DNA from: Pseudomonas lini
GTDB taxonomy: Bacteria; Pseudomonadota; Gammaproteobacteria; Pseudomonadales; Pseudomonadaceae
Assembly: GCF_030812475.1 (NCBI RefSeq)
Contig: NZ_JAUSSR010000001.1
Span: 310,001 to 374,000 of the forward strand
Direction: 5' to 3'
Length of the DNA: 64,000 bases
Part shown: positions 34,336 to 43,141 of the stretch, piece by piece
How positions within the stretch are numbered: the first letter of the stretch is position 1
Layout of the letters: the number at the start of each line of letters is the position of its first letter
The notes under the pieces: generated by a model
The model's input: only the letters and a program-made list of their open reading frames with translations
Database searches by the model: none
What the model was told of the DNA's origin: nothing
Program-made: the position numbers and the translations under genes

Positions 34336-35751
34336 CTAAATCAACGTCTCGATACGCAACGAATTAGTCGACCCCGGCTGCCCAAACGGCACACCCGCAG
34401 TGATCAATAACGTATCCCCGCGCTGAGCCATCCCCTGTGCCTGCGCAATCTCCAGCGCCGTCGAGCACACTTCGTCCACTTGCCGCAGCCGATCATTGAC
34501 CACCGAGTGCACGCCCCATGCCACCGTCAACCGGCGCGCGGTCTGCCGGTTCGGCGTCAGGTTAAGGATCGGCACCGTCGGCCGTTCCCGCGCCGCACGC
34601 AGGCTCGAAGTCCCCGACTCGCTGTAATTGACCAGCACCGCCACCGGCAGCACGTTGCTGATGCGGCGGATTGCACAGCTGATGGCGTCGGATACCGTGG
34701 CCTCCGCCTTCGGTCGGCTGACGTCGAGTTGCGTCTGATAATCCGGGCCGTTTTCCACCTGGCGGATGATCTTGCTCATCATCTGCACCGCTTCGAGCGG
34801 GTACTCGCCGGACGCGGTTTCCGCCGACAGCATCACCGCGTCCGCGCCCTCGGCTACTGCGTTGGCAACGTCGGTCACCTCGGCACGGGTTGGTGCAGGG
34901 GAGAAGCGCATCGACTCCAGCATCTGCGTCGCCACCACCACCGGTTTGCCGAGCTGGCGGCAGATGCCGATGATGTTTTTCTGAATCTGCGGCACGCTTT
35001 CGGCCGGCACTTCCACCCCCAGGTCACCGCGGGCGACCATGATCGCGTCACTCAACTCGGCGATTTCCCGCAGCTGAGTCACCGCCGACGGCTTCTCGAT
35101 CTTGGCCATCAAAAACGCTTTGTCGCCGATCAGTTCGCGAGCCTCGCGAATATCTTCCGGACGCTGTACGAACGACAGCGCCACCCAATCCACACCCAGT
35201 TCCAGGCCGAAGCTCAGGTCGCGGCGATCCTTGGTGGTCAGCGGGCTCAGCTCGAGCACCGCTTGCGGTACATTCACCCCTTTGCGGTCCGACAACTCGC
35301 CGCCATTGAGCACGGTGGTGTCGATGGCGTCGGCATATTTTGTGACCACGCGCAGCCGCAGTTTGCCGTCATCGAGCAACAGGTCCATGCCCGGTTCCAG
35401 CGCGGCGATGATTTCCGGGTGCGGCAGGTTGACCCGGCGCTGATCCCCCGGCGTCGGGTCCAGGTCCAGACGCAACGCCTGGCCGCGATGCAGTTGCACC
35501 TTGCCCTCGGCGAACTTGCCGACCCGCAGTTTCGGACCTTGCAGGTCCATCAGAATGCCCAGCGGATAATTCAGCTGGCGCTCGACTTCACGAATCCACT
35601 GGTAGCGCTGAGCGTGGTCGGCGTGATCGCCGTGGCTGAAGTTCAGGCGAAAGATGTTGACCCCGGCCTGTACCAACTCACGGATGTCGTCGATCCCGTC
35701 AGTGGCAGGGCCGAGGGTGGCGAGGATTTTGACCTTCTTGTCAGGCGTCAT
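34336..35751 (-). CDS. pyk: Pyruvate kinase
   Basis: 471 residues. PEP/ADP-site blocks are present: KILATLGPATDG, FRLNFSHGDHADH, LMDLQGPKLRVG, the catalytic signature LMAKIEKPSAV, MVARGDLGVEVP and TRAEVTDVANAV. It makes pyruvate and ATP from PEP. As the last gene of the gcl block it completes the route from glyoxylate to pyruvate. It overlaps the glycerate kinase gene by 11 bases. Pseudomonas has a second pyruvate kinase elsewhere; this one corresponds to the PykF-type gene beside gcl. Confidence 0.93.
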   Translation of the reverse strand: MTPDKKVKILATLGPATDGIDDIRELVQAGVNIFRLNFSHGDHADHAQRYQWIREVERQLNYPLGILMDLQGPKLRVGKFAEGKVQLHRGQALRLDLDPTPGDQRRVNLPHPEIIAALEPGMDLLLDDGKLRLRVVTKYADAIDTTVLNGGELSDRKGVNVPQAVLELSPLTTKDRRDLSFGLELGVDWVALSFVQRPEDIREARELIGDKAFLMAKIEKPSAVTQLREIAELSDAIMVARGDLGVEVPAESVPQIQKNIIGICRQLGKPVVVATQMLESMRFSPAPTRAEVTDVANAVAEGADAVMLSAETASGEYPLEAVQMMSKIIRQVENGPDYQTQLDVSRPKAEATVSDAISCAIRRISNVLPVAVLVNYSESGTSSLRAARERPTVPILNLTPNRQTARRLTVAWGVHSVVNDRLRQVDEVCSTALEIAQAQGMAQRGDTLLITAGVPFGQPGSTNSLRIETLI

Positions 35752-37021
35752 TTTCAGGGCTCTCGAGAATCAGGATGGCACGGAAGTCGTTGACGTTGGT
35801 GCGGGTCGGTTCAGTGACGATCAGCGCGTCCAGCGCCTCGAAATAGCCGTAGCCATTGTTGTTGTCCAACTCGTCGCTGGCGCTCAGGCCGAGGGCGGCG
35901 GCGCGGGCGTAGCTGTCCGGGGTCATGATCGCGCCGGCGTTGTCTTCGGAGCCATCGATGCCATCGGTGTCGCCGGCCAAGGCGTAGACGCCGGGCAGGC
36001 CTTTGAGGCTGTCGGTCAGGCTCAGCAGGAATTCGGCGTTGCGTCCGCCACGGCCATTGCCGCGTACGGTAACCGTGGTTTCACCGCCCGAGAGGATTAC
36101 GCAGGGCGCCGCCAATGGTTGACCGTGCAGCACGACTTGACGGGCGATACCGGCGTGGACCTTGGCCACTTCGCGGGATTCGCCTTCCAGGTCGCCAAGG
36201 ATCAGCGGGCTGAAGCCGGCTTGGCGCGCTTTCACCGCAGCGGCTTCAAGCGACTGTTGTGGACGAGCGATCAGCTGGAAGTGACTGCGCGCAAGGCTCG
36301 GGTCGCCGGGTTTGACCGTCTCCGATTCCGGGCTCTGCAACCAGTTGCGCACTGAGGCCGGGACTTCAATGGCGTAACGCTTGAGGATCGCCAGGGCTTC
36401 GGCGCAGGTGCTCGGGTCGGCCACGGTGGGGCCGGAGGCGATGACCGTGGCGAGGTCGCCCGGTACGTCGGAAATCGCATAGGTATAAACAGTGGCGGGC
36501 CAGCAGGCTTTGCCGAGGCGGCCGCCCTTGATTGCCGAAAGATGTTTGCGTACGCAGTTCATCTCGCCAATGGTTGCGCCGGATTTGAGCAGGGCCTTGT
36601 TGATCGATTGCTTGTCCGCCAGGGTAATACCGGCTGCGGGCAGGGCCAGCAATGCGGAGCCGCCGCCGGAGAGCAGGAAGATCACCCGGTCGTCTTCGGT
36701 CAAGTTGCTGACCAGTTCCAGCACGCGTTTGGCGACTGCCAGGCCGGCCGCATCAGGCACCGGATGCGCGGCTTCGACCACTTCGATTTTTTCGCACGGG
36801 GCGCCGTGACCGTAACGGGTCACAACCAGGCCGCTCACTTCACCCTGCCAGCAACGCTCGACCACCCGGGCCATGGCCGCCGCAGCTTTGCCGGCGCCGA
36901 TGACGATCACCCGACCGCTGCGGTCAGTGGGCAAATGGGCTTCGAGGACTTGCTGTGGATGGGCGGCGTCGATGGCTGTGGCAAACAGCTCGCGCAGCAA
37001 TTGTTGCGGATCGACCGACAT
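35741..37021 (-). CDS. ttuD: Glycerate 2-kinase (MOFRL family; TtuD)
   Basis: 426 residues. N-terminal domain with VIVIGAGKAAAAMARVVER and LLSGGGSALLALPAAGITL (phosphate-binding), MNCVRKHLSAIKGGRL, and a C-terminal MOFRL domain (LAGDTDGIDGSEDNAGAI). It phosphorylates glycerate to 2-phosphoglycerate. The family is often named hydroxypyruvate reductase in older annotation. GGGAG lies before the ATG at 37021. Confidence 0.9.
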   Translation of the reverse strand: MSVDPQQLLRELFATAIDAAHPQQVLEAHLPTDRSGRVIVIGAGKAAAAMARVVERCWQGEVSGLVVTRYGHGAPCEKIEVVEAAHPVPDAAGLAVAKRVLELVSNLTEDDRVIFLLSGGGSALLALPAAGITLADKQSINKALLKSGATIGEMNCVRKHLSAIKGGRLGKACWPATVYTYAISDVPGDLATVIASGPTVADPSTCAEALAILKRYAIEVPASVRNWLQSPESETVKPGDPSLARSHFQLIARPQQSLEAAAVKARQAGFSPLILGDLEGESREVAKVHAGIARQVVLHGQPLAAPCVILSGGETTVTVRGNGRGGRNAEFLLSLTDSLKGLPGVYALAGDTDGIDGSEDNAGAIMTPDSYARAAALGLSASDELDNNNGYGYFEALDALIVTEPTRTNVNDFRAILILESPENDA

Positions 37022-37066
37022 GGCGGGCTCCCGGAATTCTTGTTATTGGAGAACGACTCGGTTCCC

Positions 37067-37167
37067 TGTAGGAGCCGGCTTGCTGCGGGCGGCGTTCCGA
37101 CAATCCAGGCGACGCGGTCTGCCATGCACACCGAGTTGATGCCATCGCCAGCAAGCCGGCTCCTACA
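37067..37167. repeat. REP doublet between glxR and ttuD
   Basis: TGTAGGAGCCGGCTTGCTGC and GCCAGCAAGCCGGCTCCTAC are inverted arms around a 61-nt spacer. The pair sits wholly in the 157-bp gap of the operon. Confidence 0.85.
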
Positions 37168-37178
37168 AAGGTATGACG

Positions 37179-38069
37179 TTACTTATCGCGAATAGAGAAA
37201 TTCGCCATGTGTTCCAGGCCCTTGATCAGCGCCGAGTGGTCCCAGTTGCTGCCACCGATGGCCGCGCAGGTGCTGAACACTTGCTGGGTATTGGCGGTGT
37301 TCGGCAAATTGATCCCCAATTCGCGCGCACCGGCCAGGGCCAGGTTCAGGTCCTTCTGGTGCAGGCTGATGCGGAAGCCCGGGTCGAAGGTGCCTTTGAT
37401 CATGCGCTCGCCGTGGACTTCGAGGATCTTCGACGACGCGAAGCCGCCCATCAGCGCTTCACGGACCTTGGCTGGATCGGCACCGTTCTTGGAGGCGAAC
37501 AGCAGGGCTTCGGCCACGGCCTGGATGTTCAACGCGACGATGATCTGGTTCGCCACTTTCGCGGTCTGACCGTCGCCGTTGCCACCGACCAGGGTGATGT
37601 TCTTGCCCATGGCCTGGAACAGCGGCAAGACGCGTTCGAACGCATCGGCATCGCCGCCGACCATGATGCTCAGGGTCGCGGCTTTGGCGCCGACTTCACC
37701 GCCGGACACTGGTGCGTCGAGGTACTGCGCGCCTTTTTCGTTGATTTTCGCCGCGAAAGCCTTGGTGGCGGTCGGTGAGATCGAGCTCATGTCGATCACG
37801 ACCTTGCCTTTGCCGACACCGGCTGCAACGCCGTCGGCGCGGAACAGCACATCGTCGACCTGCGGGGTATCCGGCACCATGATGATGATGAATTCGGCTT
37901 CCTGGGCAACTTCTTTCGGGTTGGCCAGGGCGACGGCGCCAGCGGCGATCAGGTCGGCCGGGGCAGCGTCGTGGTGCGCCGACAGGAACAGGCTGTGACC
38001 GGCTTTCTGCAGGTTCAACGCCATTGGGTGGCCCATGATGCCGGTGCCGATAAATCCGATTTTAGCCAT
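37179..38069 (-). CDS. glxR: Tartronate semialdehyde reductase GlxR
   Basis: 296 residues, beta-hydroxyacid dehydrogenase family: Rossmann motif IGFIGTGIMGHPMALNLQKA, substrate loop LDAPVSGGEVGAKAA, catalytic Lys in DGQTAKVANQIIVALN. It reduces tartronate semialdehyde to glycerate with NAD(P)H. ATG 38069 after GAGGATTTTCTC is chosen; the frame upstream is REP sequence. Confidence 0.93.
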   Translation of the reverse strand: MAKIGFIGTGIMGHPMALNLQKAGHSLFLSAHHDAAPADLIAAGAVALANPKEVAQEAEFIIIMVPDTPQVDDVLFRADGVAAGVGKGKVVIDMSSISPTATKAFAAKINEKGAQYLDAPVSGGEVGAKAATLSIMVGGDADAFERVLPLFQAMGKNITLVGGNGDGQTAKVANQIIVALNIQAVAEALLFASKNGADPAKVREALMGGFASSKILEVHGERMIKGTFDPGFRISLHQKDLNLALAGARELGINLPNTANTQQVFSTCAAIGGSNWDHSALIKGLEHMANFSIRDK

Positions 38070-38096
38070 GAGAAAATCCTCTTGTTTTGTGCTTTC

Positions 38097-38196
38097 TGTA
38101 GGAGCGAGCTTGCTCGCGAAAAACCTCAACGAAAACGCGTGCTGCCTGAGTAAACGCGGCGCCTGATCGTTCTTCGCGAGCAAGCTCGCTCCTACA
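38097..38196. repeat. REP doublet between hyi and glxR
   Basis: TGTAGGAGCGAGCTTGCTCG and CGAGCAAGCTCGCTCCTACA are inverted around a spacer with CTCAACGAAAACGCG. It lies in the 136-bp gap. Confidence 0.85.
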
Positions 38197-38205
38197 GGTA
38201 ATGGG

Positions 38206-38988
38206 TCAGATTGCGTTATGGGTTTTCAGCCAGCCCAGGCCGGCTTCGGTGGTGGTCAGCGGCTTGTATTCACAGCCAACCCAGCCCTGGTAACCAATAC
38301 GGTCCAGGTGTTGGAACAGGAAGCGGTAGTTGATTTCACCGGAGCCCGGTTCGTTGCGCCCAGGGTTGTCGGCCAACTGGATGTGGTTGATTTCGCCCAG
38401 GTGCGCGGCCATGGTGCGGGCCAGGTCGCCCTCCATGATTTGCATGTGGTAGATGTCGTATTGCAGGAACAGGTTGGCGCTGCCGACCTGCTCGCGAATC
38501 GACAGGGCTTGCGCGGTGTTGTTCAGGTAGAACCCGGGGATGTCGCGGGTGTTGATCGCTTCCATCACCAGTTTGATGCCCGCCGCTTGCAGCTTGTCGG
38601 CCGCGTACTTGAGGTTGGCGACGAAGGTCTTTTCCACAGTGACATCGTCGACGCCCTGTGGACGGATACCCGCCAGGCAGTTGACCTGGGTATTGCCCAG
38701 CACTGTGGCATAGGCGATCGCCAGGTCGACACCGGCGCGAAACTCTTCGACCCGGTCCGGCAGGCACGCGATACCGCGCTCGCCCTTGGCCCAGTCACCG
38801 GCCGGCAGGTTGAACAGCACCTGGGTCAGGCCGTTGGCGTCGAGCCTGGCCTTGATCTCGGCGGAGCTGAAGTCATAAGGAAACAGGTATTCGACGCCAC
38901 TGAAGCCGGCCTTGGCGGCCGCGTCGAAACGGGCAAGAAAATCCTGTTCGGTAAACAGCATGGACAGGTTGGCTGCGAAACGCGGCAT
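38206..38988 (-). CDS. hyi: Hydroxypyruvate isomerase
   Basis: 260 residues, TIM-barrel sugar isomerase of the Hyi/OtnI type: FAANLSMLFTEQDFLARFDA, FSGVEYLFPYDFSS, LVMEAINTRDIPGFYLNNT (metal-site Glu), LQYDIYHMQIMEGDLARTM and VGCEYKPL. It interconverts tartronate semialdehyde and hydroxypyruvate. ATG 38988 follows AGGGAGACCACC. Confidence 0.93.
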   Translation of the reverse strand: MPRFAANLSMLFTEQDFLARFDAAAKAGFSGVEYLFPYDFSSAEIKARLDANGLTQVLFNLPAGDWAKGERGIACLPDRVEEFRAGVDLAIAYATVLGNTQVNCLAGIRPQGVDDVTVEKTFVANLKYAADKLQAAGIKLVMEAINTRDIPGFYLNNTAQALSIREQVGSANLFLQYDIYHMQIMEGDLARTMAAHLGEINHIQLADNPGRNEPGSGEINYRFLFQHLDRIGYQGWVGCEYKPLTTTEAGLGWLKTHNAI

Positions 38989-39020
38989 GGTGGTCTCCCT
39001 TGAATTTGTGAGGTCCCCCC

Positions 39021-39103
39021 TGTAGGAGCCGGCTTGCTGGCGAAAGCGGTGTATCAATCGATGTGTCTGACACACCGCTTTCGCCAGCAAGCCGGCTCCT
39101 GCA
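39021..39103. repeat. REP doublet between gcl and hyi
   Basis: TGTAGGAGCCGGCTTGCTGG and CCAGCAAGCCGGCTCCTGCA are inverted arms whose pairing extends inward through CGAAAGCGGTGT, so the whole element is almost one hairpin. Confidence 0.85.
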
Positions 39104-39119
39104 GGGGAGCGTTCAGCTG

Positions 39120-40895
39120 TTAATCAAGCAACGAAATCGCCGTTGGTGCGTCGTTGCCGACCAGCGCCAGGTCTTCGAATTCGTTGACGGCGTTGATCTC
39201 GGTGCCCATGGAAATGTTGGTCACGCGCTCCAGGATAATCTCGACGATCACCGGTACCTTGAACTCTTCGATCAGTTCCTGGGCCCTGCGCAGGGCAGGC
39301 TGGATCTGAGCCGGTTCGAACACACGCAGCGCCTTGCAGCCGAGGCCTTCGGCCACCGCGACGTGATCGACCCCGTAACCGTTGAGTTCCGGAGCGTTCA
39401 GGTTATCGAAGGACAGCTGCACGCAGTAGTCCATGTCGAAACCGCGCTGGGCCTGACGGATCAGTCCCAGGTACGAATTGTTGACCACGACGTGGATGTA
39501 CGGCAGCTTGAACTGTGCGCCCACCGCCAGTTCTTCGATCATGAACTGGAAATCATAGTCGCCCGACAGGGCCACGACCTTGCGGGTCGGGTCGGCCTTG
39601 ACCACGCCCAGCGCCGCCGGAATGGTCCAGCCCAGAGGGCCTGCCTGACCGCAGTTGATCCAGTGACGCGGCTTGTAGACGTGCAGGAACTGCGCGCCTG
39701 CAATCTGCGACAGACCGATGGTGCTGACATAGCAGGTGTCTTTGCCGAACACCTGGTTCATTTCTTCATAAACACGCTGTGGCTTGACCGGCACGTTGTC
39801 GAAGTGAGTCTTGCGCTGCAGGCTGGCCTTGCGCTGCTGGCAATCCTGCAGCCAGGCGCTGCGGTTCTTCAGCTTGCCGGCGGCTTGCCATTCGCGAGCG
39901 ACTTCGATGAACACGGTCAACGCGGCAGCGGCGTCGGACACAATGCCCAGGTCCGGGTTGAACACGCGGCCGATTTGCGTCGGCTCGATGTCGACGTGGA
40001 TGAACTTGCGGCCTTCGGTGTAGACGTCGATCGAACCGGTGTGACGGTTGGCCCAACGGTTGCCGACGCCCAGCACCACATCCGACTTCAGCAGCGTGGC
40101 GTTGCCGTAGCGGTGTGAAGTCTGCAGGCCGACCATGCCGACCATCAGCGGGTGATCGTCCGGGATGGTGCCCCAGCCCATCAGGGTCGGAATGACGGGA
40201 ATCCCGGTCAGCTCGGCGAACTCCACCAGCAACTCGCTGGCATCGGCATTGATGATGCCGCCACCGGCGACCAACAGTGGGCGCTCAGCCTGATCGAGCA
40301 TGGCCAGGGCCTTCTCGATCTGCACGCGGTTGGCGGTGGGCTTGGCCAGCGGCAGCGGCTCGTAGGCATCGATGTCGAATTCGATTTCGGCCATCTGCAC
40401 GTCGAACGGCAAATCGATCAACACCGGGCCTGGACGACCGGAGCGCATTTCGTAGAAGGCTTTCTGGAACGCGTACGGTACCTGGCCCGGCTCCATGACG
40501 GTGGTCGCCCACTTGGTCACTGGCTTGACGATGGCGGTGATGTCGACCGCCTGGAAGTCTTCCTTGTGCATACGGGCGCGGGGTGCTTGCCCGGTGATGC
40601 ACAGGATCGGGATCGAGTCGGCCGAGGCGCTGTAGAGCCCGGTGACCATGTCGGTCCCGGCAGGACCGGAAGTGCCGATGCACACGCCGATGTTGCCGGC
40701 CTTGGTCCGGGTGTAGCCCTCGGCCATGTGCGAGGCGCCTTCAACGTGGCGAGCGAGGACGTGATCGATGCCACCGACCTTCTGCAAGGCGGAGTACAGC
40801 GGGTTGATCGCGGCGCCGGGGATGCCAAAAGCGGTATCAACCCCTTCACGGCGCATCACCAGAACGGCGGCTTCGATTGCTCTCATTTTGCTCAT
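39120..40895 (-). CDS. gcl: Glyoxylate carboligase
   Basis: 591 residues, ThDP/FAD enzyme that joins two glyoxylate into tartronate semialdehyde and CO2. The N-terminal domain has [13 protein letters not shown] with Val 51 in place of the otherwise conserved ThDP glutamate, the hallmark of Gcl. The C-terminal ThDP site is [20 protein letters not shown] ... [13 protein letters not shown] 40895 after AAGAGGCAC gives the usual length; the frame upstream reads over the operator region. Confidence 0.95.
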   Translation of the reverse strand: MSKMRAIEAAVLVMRREGVDTAFGIPGAAINPLYSALQKVGGIDHVLARHVEGASHMAEGYTRTKAGNIGVCIGTSGPAGTDMVTGLYSASADSIPILCITGQAPRARMHKEDFQAVDITAIVKPVTKWATTVMEPGQVPYAFQKAFYEMRSGRPGPVLIDLPFDVQMAEIEFDIDAYEPLPLAKPTANRVQIEKALAMLDQAERPLLVAGGGIINADASELLVEFAELTGIPVIPTLMGWGTIPDDHPLMVGMVGLQTSHRYGNATLLKSDVVLGVGNRWANRHTGSIDVYTEGRKFIHVDIEPTQIGRVFNPDLGIVSDAAAALTVFIEVAREWQAAGKLKNRSAWLQDCQQRKASLQRKTHFDNVPVKPQRVYEEMNQVFGKDTCYVSTIGLSQIAGAQFLHVYKPRHWINCGQAGPLGWTIPAALGVVKADPTRKVVALSGDYDFQFMIEELAVGAQFKLPYIHVVVNNSYLGLIRQAQRGFDMDYCVQLSFDNLNAPELNGYGVDHVAVAEGLGCKALRVFEPAQIQPALRRAQELIEEFKVPVIVEIILERVTNISMGTEINAVNEFEDLALVGNDAPTAISLLD

Positions 40896-40921
40896 GGTTT
40901 TGTGCCTCTTACGTTTTGTAA

Positions 40922-40931
40922 TTGTATACAA
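40922..40931. promoter_or_regulatory. Palindromic operator TTGTATACAA, gcl-proximal
   Basis: A perfect 10-bp palindrome 27 bp before the gcl start. An identical copy lies at 41060-41069. The form is that expected for GntR-type regulators; the GclR repressor known to control gcl in P. putida is one candidate. The binding protein here is not shown by the sequence. Confidence 0.55.
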
Positions 40932-41059
40932 GTGGCTTTGCGCAGAGTGTATTCACGGCGGACGGCGCAGGTCAATCCATTTTCTCAAGCATCCGTTTCA
41001 TTCGTCGGAAGGCCTATCTGCTGTGGCTTTTCGTCGCATGTGGCGCTTTACGATAATTA

Positions 41060-41069
41060 TTGTATACAA
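41060..41069. promoter_or_regulatory. Palindromic operator TTGTATACAA, distal copy
   Basis: Second identical palindrome, 138 bp from the first centre to centre (about 13 helical turns) and 93 bp before the GlcG/HbpS gene. The pair could control both divergent transcripts and might allow looping. Confidence 0.55.
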
Positions 41070-41161
41070 AAAAATAGTGCTTTGTGTTCTATTTGTTGCA
41101 TCGGACTACGAAACGAAAACCAGTCCAACGGCTTTCCCTATAACAAAATGAGGACAGCACC

Positions 41162-41602
41162 ATGAGCGCTTTAACCTTGAAAGTCGCAGTCAACCTGACC
41201 ACTCAGGCCATCGCCGCCGGGCGTGCAATCGCCGCGGCCCCATTGACCATCGCCGTACTGGATGCCGGCGGGCACCTGGTCTCCCTGCAACGCGAAGACG
41301 GCGCCAGCCTGCTGCGCCCGCAGATCGCCATCGGCAAAGCCTGGGGCGCCATCGCGCTGGGCAAGGGCTCACGCCTGCTGGCGCTGGACGCCCAACAGCG
41401 CCCGGCGTTTATCGCGGCCTTGAACAGCCTGGGGCAGGGCAGTGTCGTGCCGGCGCCGGGTGGGGTGTTGATTCGCGATCAGGACGGGAATGTGCTGGGG
41501 GCGGTGGGGATCAGCGGGGATTTGTCGGATGTGGATGAACAGTGTGCGATCAGTGCGATCGAGGCGCTGGGGTTGCGGGCGGATGCGGGGGTGACGGCTT
41601 GA
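41162..41602 (+). CDS. GlcG/HbpS-family protein
   Basis: 146 residues: LTIAVLDAGGHLVSLQREDG, IAIGKAWGAIALGKGS, VVPAPGGVLIRDQDGNVLGA and VGISGDLSDVDEQCA, the GlcG/HbpS (PduO C-domain-like) pattern. It is transcribed divergently from gcl, as in other Pseudomonas. The family occurs beside glycolate/glyoxylate genes and some members bind heme; its biochemical role here is not known. Confidence 0.85.
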   Translation: MSALTLKVAVNLTTQAIAAGRAIAAAPLTIAVLDAGGHLVSLQREDGASLLRPQIAIGKAWGAIALGKGSRLLALDAQQRPAFIAALNSLGQGSVVPAPGGVLIRDQDGNVLGAVGISGDLSDVDEQCAISAIEALGLRADAGVTA

Positions 41603-41624
41603 TCTTGTAGCGCCTGAACCGCCG

Positions 41625-41720
41625 CCATCGCGAGCAAGCTCGCTCCCACAGTGGATTTGGGAAGAACACAAAAATTGTGAGCACCCGAAACCCCTGTGGG
41701 AGCGAGCTTGCTCGCGATGG
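41625..41720. repeat. REP doublet upstream of the RAYT gene
   Basis: CATCGCGAGCAAGCTCGCTC and TGTGGGAGCGAGCTTGCTCG are inverted around a 51-nt spacer, about 90 bp before the transposase start. It is the left flank of the RAYT locus. Confidence 0.9.
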
Positions 41721-41813
41721 CGTTCTGCCGGACACATCCAGCTAAAAATCTGCCTCGCTTCCATGCATACACAGTTCTAGCCTTCCTCATGACTCAATGA
41801 GAGAGGCAAAGGA

Positions 41814-42272
41814 ATGCCAGATCTTCCAGCTTCACATCGTCTGCGCCTTGGGCGCTTTGCTGAATCAAACCGCATCTATCTATTGACCACCAATACACTT
41901 GGTCGAGCGCCTGTCTTCAAAGATTTCTCTCTGGGTCGGCTGATTGTGAGTCAGTTTCGTCATGCCCAAAATCAGGGTTGGGCGATTTCATTGGCTTGGG
42001 TCGTGATGCCTGATCATTTTCACTGGTTGATCGAGCTGCAGCAGGGATCATTGAGTGAACTGATGCAAAAGACCAAATCATTGAGTACTCGATCGGTAAA
42101 TATGGCCACCGGTCGAAAGGGCAGTCTTTGGCAGCAGGGCTATCATGATCGAGCGCTGCGTCGTGAAGAAGACTTGGTGAAGCAGGCTCGGTATGTTGTG
42201 GCGAACCCATTGCGGGCGGGACTGGTGGAGAAGCTTGGCGACTATCCGTTGTGGGATGCAATTTGGCTTTGA
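41814..42272 (+). CDS. REP-associated tyrosine transposase (RAYT)
   Basis: 152 residues, Y1/IS200-like HUH endonuclease fold: HUH motif VVMPDHFHWLIEL (His 68, His 70), catalytic Tyr 127 in ARYVVANPLRAGLVE, and the family block GSLWQQGYHDRALRREEDLV. RAYTs cut REP DNA and are thought to spread REP doublets in the genome. It is flanked on both sides by REP doublets of the family found across the window. The frame is intact, so it may be active. ATG 41814 follows AAAGGA. Confidence 0.93.
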   Translation: MPDLPASHRLRLGRFAESNRIYLLTTNTLGRAPVFKDFSLGRLIVSQFRHAQNQGWAISLAWVVMPDHFHWLIELQQGSLSELMQKTKSLSTRSVNMATGRKGSLWQQGYHDRALRREEDLVKQARYVVANPLRAGLVEKLGDYPLWDAIWL

Positions 42273-42291
42273 TCAGATACCGAGTTGCCCC

Positions 42292-42385
42292 TATCGCGAG
42301 CAAGCCCGCTCCCACAAGGATTGTTGGCGTTCACATATTTTGTGTTCAACCCAAATCTACTGTGGGAGCGGGCTTGCTCGCGAAT
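42292..42385. repeat. REP doublet downstream of the RAYT gene
   Basis: TATCGCGAGCAAGCCCGCTC and TGTGGGAGCGGGCTTGCTCG inverted around a 47-nt spacer, 19 bp after the RAYT stop and just before the convergent tetR end. Confidence 0.9.
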
Positions 42386-42398
42386 GGAGCACTGCGGT

Positions 42399-43007
42399 CT
42401 AACGATCCGGCTCACACCCCTTCAACACCAACCGGATAATCGTCTGCGCCGCCGCTTCATAGTCTTCTTCATCGAGCTTGGCTTTGCCGGTGATGGCAGT
42501 GATCTGCCAGTCGAAGTCGGCATAGGTCTGGGTCGCGGCCCAGATGCTGAACATCAGGTGGTTGGGGTCGATGGGGGCGATCTGGCCGCGGTCGATCCAG
42601 GTCTGGATGCAGTCGATGTTGTGCTTGGCCTGGCCGTTGAGCTGTTCGACCAGGTCGGGACTCAGGTGCGGGGCGCCGTGCATGATTTCGCTGGCAAATA
42701 CCTTGGAGGCGAAAGGCAGGTCGCGGGAGATGCGGATTTTCGAGCGGATGTAGCCGCTCAGCACTTCACTGGGTACGCCGTCGGCATTGAATGGCGTCGA
42801 AGCCTGCAGGATCGGTTCGATGATACTTTCCAGGACCTCGCGGTAGAGGTTTTCCTTGGATTTGAAGTAGTAGTAGACGTTGGGCTTGGGCAATCCCGCC
42901 TTGGCTGCGATGTCACTGGTTTTGGTCGCAGCGAAGCCCTTGTCGGCAAATTCTTCACTGGCGGCACGCAGGATCAATTCTTTGTTGCGCTCGCGGATAG
43001 TGCTCAT
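42399..43007 (-). CDS. TetR-family regulator (RutR/YcdC-like)
   Basis: 202 residues. N-terminal helix-turn-helix (EEFADKGFAATKTSDIAAKA, GLPKPNVYYYFKSKENLYRE) and a C-terminal ligand domain like that of RutR (ASEIMHGAPHLSPDLVEQLN, WAATQTYADFDWQI). This is the gene near gcl in Pseudomonas; it may respond to a purine or pyrimidine breakdown signal. Whether it acts on the TTGTATACAA sites is unknown. ATG 43007 after AAGGAACC is chosen. Confidence 0.85.
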   Translation of the reverse strand: MSTIRERNKELILRAASEEFADKGFAATKTSDIAAKAGLPKPNVYYYFKSKENLYREVLESIIEPILQASTPFNADGVPSEVLSGYIRSKIRISRDLPFASKVFASEIMHGAPHLSPDLVEQLNGQAKHNIDCIQTWIDRGQIAPIDPNHLMFSIWAATQTYADFDWQITAITGKAKLDEEDYEAAAQTIIRLVLKGCEPDR

Positions 43008-43141
43008 AAACCAGGTGGTTCCTTGCCTGTACTGGCGGTTGCGCATGGTAGCACCGGCCTCGCGCGACGCTCAAGAATGCCCCGCAGCCGGTTGAGCCGC
43101 GCTATGCTGCGCAGCATTCATTCGAGAAGGAAACCTGATTC

